Shown: piece after piece, positions 5,300 to 9,905 of the stretch
Position numbering within the stretch: the first letter of the stretch is position 1
Layout of the letters: each line of letters starts with the position of its first letter
Translations under genes and position numbers: made by a program
Source of the DNA: Xanthobacteraceae bacterium
GTDB lineage: Bacteria > Pseudomonadota > Alphaproteobacteria > Rhizobiales > Xanthobacteraceae
Length of the DNA stretch: 9,905 nucleotides
Reading direction: 5' to 3'
NCBI GenBank assembly: GCA_030037185.1
Contig: JASHRR010001220.1
Location: 1 to 9,905, forward strand
Notes under the pieces: generated by a model
What the model was told of the DNA's origin: nothing
Databases searched by the model: none
What the model saw: the letters and a program-made list of their open reading frames with translations, nothing else

Positions 5300-6442
5300 A
5301 TGAAGATTCCTTTTCCTGGTTTCGTTGCTGCCCTGCTCTTCGCCCATGGCATCGCTCCGCTCGCCGCGGCCGAAGATGACGAGCGTGTGCTCCGGGTTGA
5401 CCACTATATCAGCGTTCGCTCCACGGTGCCGGCGATCGCCGATCAGGTGACGCCGATCTATGTGCGGGAAGTCGTGCGGGCGGCGAGTGCGCTGCGTGAA
5501 AGAACACATGCGAACCGTGTGGTGCTGTTCGTCCACGGTGCCGGCACCCCGGCGGAAGTGGCTTTCGACGTACCATATCAGGACTACAGCTGGATGGAGT
5601 ACCTGGCTCAGGCCGGGTTCGACGCCTTTGCCATGGACACCACCGGCTATGGCCGTTCCACCCGACCGGCCGCCATGAACGATCCATGCAATCTCTCGCC
5701 GGCCCAGCAGCTCGCGCTTGCCCAAGACGGAGGCACTGAAGTCTGCGCGCCCTCCTATGGACAGCAGATGACCACGATGGCGTCGGACTGGAACGACATC
5801 TCCGCCGTGGTGGACCACCTGCGCGCACTGCGTGGCGCAGCGCAGGTCAGCATGGTGGCGTGGTCGTTGGGCGGCCCACGTGCCGCCGGCTATGCGGCGC
5901 AGAATCCCGACAAGGTTGCCAAGCTCGTGCTGCTCGCGCCTGCCTATAACCGCAACGCATCCGCCACGCCGCCAACTCCGCTCCCGGCGGCCGGTGCCGC
6001 CATGAATACCCAGTCGCGTGAGGAGCTGGCGGCGCTGTGGAACCGCCAGGTCGGGTGCCCCGACCAGTATGAGCCGGGAGTTTTCAAAGCGGTGTGGCAG
6101 GCGATGCTCGAGTCAGATCCTGTTGGGGCCACCTGGGGCCCTGGCGTGCGACGCGCCCCCAACGTGACGAACTGGGGTTGGACCACCGCCATGGTGGCTG
6201 CGATGAAGACACCAACTCTGATGATTACCGGCGAACATGACGGGCAGGTACAGCCTGGTCGGGTGCATGACCTTTATGCCGACCTCGGCTCTACATCAAA
6301 AGTTCTGATCGACCTCGCCTGCTCGTCCCATAACGCCATGTGGGAGAAGAATCACCGGCTGCTCTTCCAGGCGTCATTGGAATGGCTGGTCAAGGGAACC
6401 GTGAACGGCGCGAACCAGGGTAAGGTAAGGCTCGGGTATTGA
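5300..6442 (+). CDS. Secreted alpha/beta hydrolase
   Basis: This 380-residue protein has a signal peptide: a short basic start, hydrophobic core at about 7-20 and likely cleavage after LAAA (21-24). The mature part is an alpha/beta hydrolase. The oxyanion segment is VLFVHGAGTP (75-84), GYGRST (116-121) follows the first acidic strand, and the nucleophile elbow is AWSLGG (187-192) with S189. The acid is D314 in ITGEHDG (309-315), and the base is probably H344 in SSHNAMW, with H352 an alternative. Four cysteines (130, 149, 253, 341) fit a periplasmic protein with disulfides. The start is firm: AGGGGAG lies 5 nt before the ATG, after a run of seven A. By family it hydrolyses an ester, amide or similar bond; no substrate can be named. 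A weak hairpin (6448-6466, with two G-U pairs and no U-tract) follows the stop. Confidence 0.9.
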   Translation: MKIPFPGFVAALLFAHGIAPLAAAEDDERVLRVDHYISVRSTVPAIADQVTPIYVREVVRAASALRERTHANRVVLFVHGAGTPAEVAFDVPYQDYSWMEYLAQAGFDAFAMDTTGYGRSTRPAAMNDPCNLSPAQQLALAQDGGTEVCAPSYGQQMTTMASDWNDISAVVDHLRALRGAAQVSMVAWSLGGPRAAGYAAQNPDKVAKLVLLAPAYNRNASATPPTPLPAAGAAMNTQSREELAALWNRQVGCPDQYEPGVFKAVWQAMLESDPVGATWGPGVRRAPNVTNWGWTTAMVAAMKTPTLMITGEHDGQVQPGRVHDLYADLGSTSKVLIDLACSSHNAMWEKNHRLLFQASLEWLVKGTVNGANQGKVRLGY

Positions 6443-7072
6443 GCGAGGTCAGATCCCTGGTCTGATGGCAAGGCGAGAGCTGGCGGCGAGGTTGGCCATC
6501 CTCTGGTATCCCCTCGCGCTGGCGAAATGTCCGTGCGCGCAGGGCGGCAACGGCGTGGCACAATTGGCATAGCCAGCGCGACTGCTTCAATCGCGTCCAT
6601 CATCGCCGTCACTGGCTTGAAGACGGCACGGATAAATCAAAAGAAGGCGCCCTCCGGAGACCGGAAAAAGACCTATCGATGCCGGAACGTAGCAGGCAAG
6701 AGCGATCACCCCCTCAGGGGCTACGCCCAAGAAAAGTGCGACTGCCGCTGGCGGCCCGACGAACCATCACGTAAAGCCGAACCCCCGCTCATCGCCGTGT
6801 TGACGGAGTTCTATTTTGCGGCCTGCATGTGCTCTTCAGGAGATGTCCCGAGAACTCTTGAAAATGGCAAAGCGGTCGCTGCCATCGGTCAATCGACGCA
6901 GCCTTATGAGCTTGCCCGGCATGGACGCGTCGTCGCTTTCGCCTGTCCAATCAACGCGAGAGCCGGGAACCGCTTCGCGACGCGGCAAACGCCTTGATGA
7001 CTAACACATTGAATTGACGAAACGTTCTCATAATAACCGAACCCAATTCAAGCCCCCCAAGGCGGTGCGCGG
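6443..7072. other. 630-bp gene-poor gap between convergent genes
   Basis: I see no convincing gene here. The longest frame (6527-6997, plus) has an Arg/Ala/Ser-rich translation with no recognisable domain and no good ribosome binding site. A frame of 62 codons at 6816-7004 has GGAG 7 nt before a TTG start, but its Ser/Arg/Leu-rich product matches nothing I know; I would rate it about 0.15. A CCCC-TCA-GGGG stem lies at 6710-6720 without a U-tract. In related genomes the peptidase is, as I recall, usually followed by chromosomal housekeeping genes, so this may be a junction where local gene order changed. Confidence 0.5.
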
Positions 7073-8032
7073 TCACAATCCAAACTTGGCCCACATCGCA
7101 CGCGCTTCGAGCGCTGATATGAAGTCGCCGACGAGGCCATGCGGCTCGACGCCGAGCCTCAGGAGTGCCCCTGGCGCAATATCGGTCACGCCAGGCGTCC
7201 GCCGCCCGAACAGCGAGCGCTCTGCCGGGACCGGCGACATCACGACGTCCTCGCCGAACCGCTCTCGCAGGAAGGAACGCAGATCGCCGAGTTGATCGAC
7301 CAGCCCGAGCTCCTTGGCGGTCTTGGCCACCCAATATTCGCCGGAGAACACCGTATTTTCCGGGCCCGTAAGCCGCTCGCCGCGGCGCTCGCGGACAAGG
7401 CCGATGAACATCGCGTGGATGTCCTGCTGGATCGCCTTGATTCGCGTCACGTCATGCTCATTCTCGGGGAGAAATGGGTCCAGCGTCGATTTGTGCTCGC
7501 CTGCCGTGTAGATTCGCCGTTCAATGCCGAGCTTCTTGATCGCTTCCGGAAATCCGAAGCTCGCGCCGATTACCCCGATCGATCCCACGATGGAAGCAGG
7601 GTCGCACACGATCTCGTCGGCCGCGCACGCGATCATGTAGCCGCCGGAGGCCGCCACATCCTCCACGAAGGCGATGACCGGCAGCTTCTTTTCCTTGGCA
7701 AGCGCGCGGATGCGCCGATAGATGAGGTGCGACTGAACGGCCGATCCGCCCGGCGAGTTGACCGCGAGCGCCACTGCCTTGGCATGACGGACCGCGAAGG
7801 CCCGGTCGAGCATCCTGGCGAGCCCAGCGATGGAAAGGCCGGGCCGAAGCGGAGTCGAAAAGCCGATTACACCGGTGAGCCGCACCACCGGAACCACTGG
7901 CAGGTCGCTGCGGAAGCGTCTGGGCAGATATGGACGGATCGCCGCCGCCGCACGCGCCGTTAGTTGGCGGATATGTTCTGCCATGGGTCCGTCGGGCATC
8001 CATCTTTGATAAGCCGTCATGGTGAATTCCAC
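7073..8032 (-). CDS. S49 family (SppA-like) serine peptidase, single-domain form
   Basis: The 319-residue protein has the core of signal-peptide-peptidase-A proteases: VVRLTGVIG (49-57), AVNSPGGSAVQS (90-101), then DVAASGGYMIA (125-135) with the nucleophile S129. SIVGSIGVIGASF (147-159) follows, and AGEHKSTLDPF (177-187) carries the general-base lysine K181. This Ser/Lys dyad and length match the half-size bacterial SppA enzymes rather than the double-length E. coli one. No N-terminal membrane helix or signal peptide is visible, so it may be soluble or peripherally bound to the membrane. By family it cleaves membrane-embedded or hydrophobic peptides. The GTG at 8032 is preferred over the ATG at 8020 because GAGGG lies 8 nt before the GTG. 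It is 29 nt downstream of the methyltransferase stop and surely cotranscribed with it. Confidence 0.92.
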   Translation of the reverse strand: MEFTMTAYQRWMPDGPMAEHIRQLTARAAAAIRPYLPRRFRSDLPVVPVVRLTGVIGFSTPLRPGLSIAGLARMLDRAFAVRHAKAVALAVNSPGGSAVQSHLIYRRIRALAKEKKLPVIAFVEDVAASGGYMIACAADEIVCDPASIVGSIGVIGASFGFPEAIKKLGIERRIYTAGEHKSTLDPFLPENEHDVTRIKAIQQDIHAMFIGLVRERRGERLTGPENTVFSGEYWVAKTAKELGLVDQLGDLRSFLRERFGEDVVMSPVPAERSLFGRRTPGVTDIAPGALLRLGVEPHGLVGDFISALEARAMWAKFGL

Positions 8033-8061
8033 AAGTTGCGCCCTCTACCCCATTAATCTGC

Positions 8062-8859
8062 CTATTGCGGCGAGGTAAACAGTGCGAGTTCGGCGCCGCG
8101 GCGCAGCACCGCCTCCGCGCCTGTTGTCGGCGTGCCATCCTCTGCGGCTAGCACGAGGCCGGGTAGAATTGCCGGCGGCGCGTTGCTGCCCTTGACCGCG
8201 CCAGCGATGATCCGAATCGCGTGGGCACCTGGTTTGCCGTGGACCGGCAACACCGCAATTGACCCGAAACGCCCGGCAAGAGCGCCAATAAGATCGACCA
8301 AACCATCGGCGCGAAAGATCACTGTGAGCACACCGCGCCGCCGCAGCAGCCGAGCGGCCGCGTCGATCCACGCCACCAGCGACGCGGGCGCGAGATCGTG
8401 GGCGGCGCGCCGCCTCAGGTCGGGCGACGGCTTGTGGCGGCTCGGATCGCGGAATGGCGGGTTCATCAGCACGGCATCGCAGCTTGCGGCTGGCAGGCCC
8501 GCAGCCGCGTAGTCCGCTGCCGGCGCGGCAATGTCGAGCGCCACTGCATTGACCCGATCGACAAAGTGGTTGCGCGCGCAATTAAGGGCCGCCAGGGCCA
8601 CAAGTTCGGCACTGATCTCCACTAGCTTGACTTTCGCACCTGGAACGCGGGCCGCCAACGCCAGCCCGGCCGCCCCGACCCCGGCGCCGAGATCAGCAAT
8701 GCGGTGGCCGTCACGGGCAGGCGTCGCGGCCGCCAGCAGAATGGCATCGTGCCCGAACCGGTGGCCACGTCGCGGCTGCAGCAAGCGCAGGCGGCCGTCA
8801 AGAACAGCGTCGTCGGTGAGATTGGAAGGGAACGCGCCTGCGGGTTGCTCAGCCGACAT
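8062..8859 (-). CDS. TrmN6-like class I methyltransferase
   Basis: The protein is 265 residues from the chosen ATG. It starts with a family-typical GHRFGHDAILLAAA (32-45), followed by the SAM-binding glycine loop IADLGAGVG (54-62), the acidic strand end KLVEIS (78-83), and the catalytic VLMNPPF (130-136), the N-P-P-F motif of N6-adenine/exocyclic amino methyltransferases. This fits the TrmN6 family, whose E. coli member methylates A37 of tRNA1(Val). The exact substrate here is inferred. The start at 8859 overlaps the end of the DUF2007 gene by 11 bp (ATG before TGA), which suggests translational coupling. An upstream in-frame ATG at 8889 would add ten residues but has a poorer leader. Gene order DUF2007, methyltransferase, S49 peptidase is, from memory, conserved in Rhizobiales. 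Confidence 0.88.
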   Translation of the reverse strand: MSAEQPAGAFPSNLTDDAVLDGRLRLLQPRRGHRFGHDAILLAAATPARDGHRIADLGAGVGAAGLALAARVPGAKVKLVEISAELVALAALNCARNHFVDRVNAVALDIAAPAADYAAAGLPAASCDAVLMNPPFRDPSRHKPSPDLRRRAAHDLAPASLVAWIDAAARLLRRRGVLTVIFRADGLVDLIGALAGRFGSIAVLPVHGKPGAHAIRIIAGAVKGSNAPPAILPGLVLAAEDGTPTTGAEAVLRRGAELALFTSPQ

Positions 8860-9079
8860 CGCTGCGCAGCTCGCGGGCGAGGCCCGCATCTTCGAGGAGG
8901 CGGCGGGCTGAATTCAGGCAATCCTCCTCGACAAGAACGCGGCGCGGCAGGATCCCCAGCGACCCCTCAAGGACACTCATGTTCTGGTCGAGGACCAGGT
9001 AAGGAATGTGCGCCCCCGCGAGCAGCGCCTCGACGGCGGACACCAGGACCGCATCGTTGGTGCGCAAAATTTCCTTCAC
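8849..9079 (-). CDS. DUF2007 domain-containing small protein
   Basis: This 76-residue protein starts at a GTG, chosen because GGAGGAG lies 6 nt upstream and because the family begins at this point (VKEILRTNDAVLVSAVEALL, 1-20). The conserved centre is YLVLDQNMSVLEGSLGILP (27-45), followed by RRVLVEEDCLNSARRLLEDA (46-65). This is the DUF2007 fold, which by family is a small alpha/beta signal-transducer-like domain, often annotated as putative PII-like, with no proven reaction. The longer open frame running upstream to 9478 is not supported: the family alignment and ribosome binding site both place the start at 9079. It heads the operon with the methyltransferase and S49 peptidase and is divergent from the polyprenyl synthase. 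Confidence 0.9.
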   Translation of the reverse strand: MKEILRTNDAVLVSAVEALLAGAHIPYLVLDQNMSVLEGSLGILPRRVLVEEDCLNSARRLLEDAGLARELRSDVG

Positions 9080-9491
9080 GGCCAGCTCCTCCGCCACCGC
9101 ATCAATCCGCAGGCTCGCAGCCGCCTGGTCTTTCTCACAATCCCAAGAAGCGGTCACAAAGCCGCCCGCCCTATCGAGCACGAGACCGCAGACAATGGCA
9201 AGACAGGCGATCATCATGTTGGGAACCTGGCGGGCATCGTCAAAGCCAAATTTCCCGCCGCGCCCGCGCTGGCCGGATTGTCCATGCGACGCTGATGGCC
9301 GCACTCCTAAAACAAAATGGCGCCGCCGCCCTCGCGAGGGCGTTGCGATCGCACAAAGTTCCCGCACTTGCCGCTGGCCGTCCGCATTTTTATGCTTCCG
9401 TTGTGGGGCCGGAATCCTATGTTGTGCGTACCCCGATCGGGCACCCCTCCGGATTATCGCGCGGGCCAGGCATTCCATAGGAGACGTTCTG
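9080..9491. promoter_or_regulatory. Divergent intergenic region with two adjacent palindromes
   Basis: These 412 bp separate the divergent DUF2007 operon and the polyprenyl synthase and must hold both promoters. I see no gene in it; the frames are shadows. CGCCCTCGCGAGGGCG (9327-9342) is a perfect 16-bp palindrome. One base later TGCGATCGCA (9344-9353) is a perfect 10-bp palindrome. They could be binding sites for dimeric regulators or an RNA hairpin (6-bp stem, CGCG loop) in a leader. No confident -35/-10 pair was found. Confidence 0.45.
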
Positions 9492-9905
9492 TTGGCCGTG
9501 ATCGTTCCGTTTGAAAGTCACCGACCCGCCTCGATTGATCGTCTCGTTGATTTGGTCTCCGGCGATATGGAACGGGTGAACGCCACGATTCTGTCCCGCA
9601 CGGGGTCCGATGTCGCCATGATACCGGAGGTAGCCAATCACCTGATCACTTCCGGCGGGAAGCGTCTGCGCCCTATGCTGACCCTCGCAATGGCGCTGCT
9701 CGCCGGCTATCCGGGCGAAGGGCATGTCAAGCTGGCGGCCGCCGTCGAGTTCATGCATACGGCAACGCTTCTGCACGACGACGTGGTCGATGAAAGCGAC
9801 ATGCGGCGCGGCAAACTCGCGGCACGCATGTTGTGGGGCAACGAGGCAAGCGTGCTGGTAGGCGACTTTCTTCTCGGTCAGGCCTTCAAGATGATGGTGG
9901 AGGTC
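9492..9905 (+). CDS. ispB: Polyprenyl (octaprenyl-type) diphosphate synthase, 5' part
   Basis: The 138 codons present encode the N-terminal part of a trans-isoprenyl diphosphate synthase; the 3' end lies outside the window. GGKRLRP (55-61) binds the isopentenyl diphosphate phosphate, and LLHDDVVDESDMRRG (93-107) is the first aspartate-rich motif, DDxxD, with its following arginines that bind the allylic substrate through Mg2+. By family this enzyme extends farnesyl diphosphate with isopentenyl diphosphate to make the side chain of ubiquinone at the membrane-cytosol face. The TTG at 9492 is chosen because GGAG lies 8 nt upstream. The resulting N-terminus, M-AVIVPFE, resembles the Rhizobiales enzymes as I recall them. 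The GTG at 9498 would be too far from that site. The chain length is inferred from resemblance; the determining residues are only partly in view. Confidence 0.93.
   Translation, partial: MAVIVPFESHRPASIDRLVDLVSGDMERVNATILSRTGSDVAMIPEVANHLITSGGKRLRPMLTLAMALLAGYPGEGHVKLAAAVEFMHTATLLHDDVVDESDMRRGKLAARMLWGNEASVLVGDFLLGQAFKMMVEV

Noticed and set aside
6710..6720. CCCC-TCA-GGGG stem as terminator
   Set aside because: The stem is only four pairs long and no U-tract follows on either strand.
8849..9478. 209-codon version of the DUF2007 gene
   Set aside because: The first 130 residues are unlike the family, and the strong GGAGGAG site points to the GTG at 9079.
1..9905. CRISPR array, rRNA or tRNA genes
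   Set aside because: No regularly spaced repeats, rRNA segments or complete tRNA cloverleaf were seen on either strand.

Overview
The window is high-GC DNA that reads as the chromosome of an alphaproteobacterium, most likely in the Hyphomicrobiales (Bradyrhizobium/Rhodopseudomonas-like). Three things point there. The order polyprenyl diphosphate synthase, then divergently DUF2007, TrmN6-like methyltransferase and S49 peptidase, is one I associate with that order. A worn copy of a palindromic repeat common in Rhizobiales lies at about 2265-2296. A nucleotidyltransferase-only LigD-type ligase and an integrase relic of a kind common in that group are also present. The assignment rests on recalled family resemblance; no search was run.

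Left part (1-1469): a partial minus-strand FAD-dependent oxidoreductase resembling gamma-glutamylputrescine oxidase, with an unusually long basic C-terminal tail that runs off the window. Middle part (about 1700-4500): a gene-poor, decayed stretch bounded by two copies of a 16-bp direct repeat (1705-1720 and 4482-4497). Within it are strong inverted repeats, a possible small hypothetical gene, a standalone ATP-dependent DNA ligase, a possible nuclease relic and an integrase N-terminus broken by a stop codon. I read this as the remnant of an integrative element. Right of it (4597-6442): a SixA-type histidine phosphatase and a secreted alpha/beta hydrolase on the plus strand.

Right part (7073-9905): a compact minus-strand operon, read DUF2007 (GTG start) to TrmN6-like methyltransferase (11-bp overlap) to S49 peptidase (29-bp gap). 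It diverges across a 412-bp intergenic region from a polyprenyl diphosphate synthase (ispB-like, TTG start) that runs off the right edge. A gene-free 630-bp stretch separates the convergent hydrolase and peptidase genes.

No clear new defence or metabolic system is visible. The points most worth checking are the relic element and its flanking repeats, two large inverted repeats with the same 18-nt loop length at 1822-1859 and 2085-2124, and the oxidoreductase tail.
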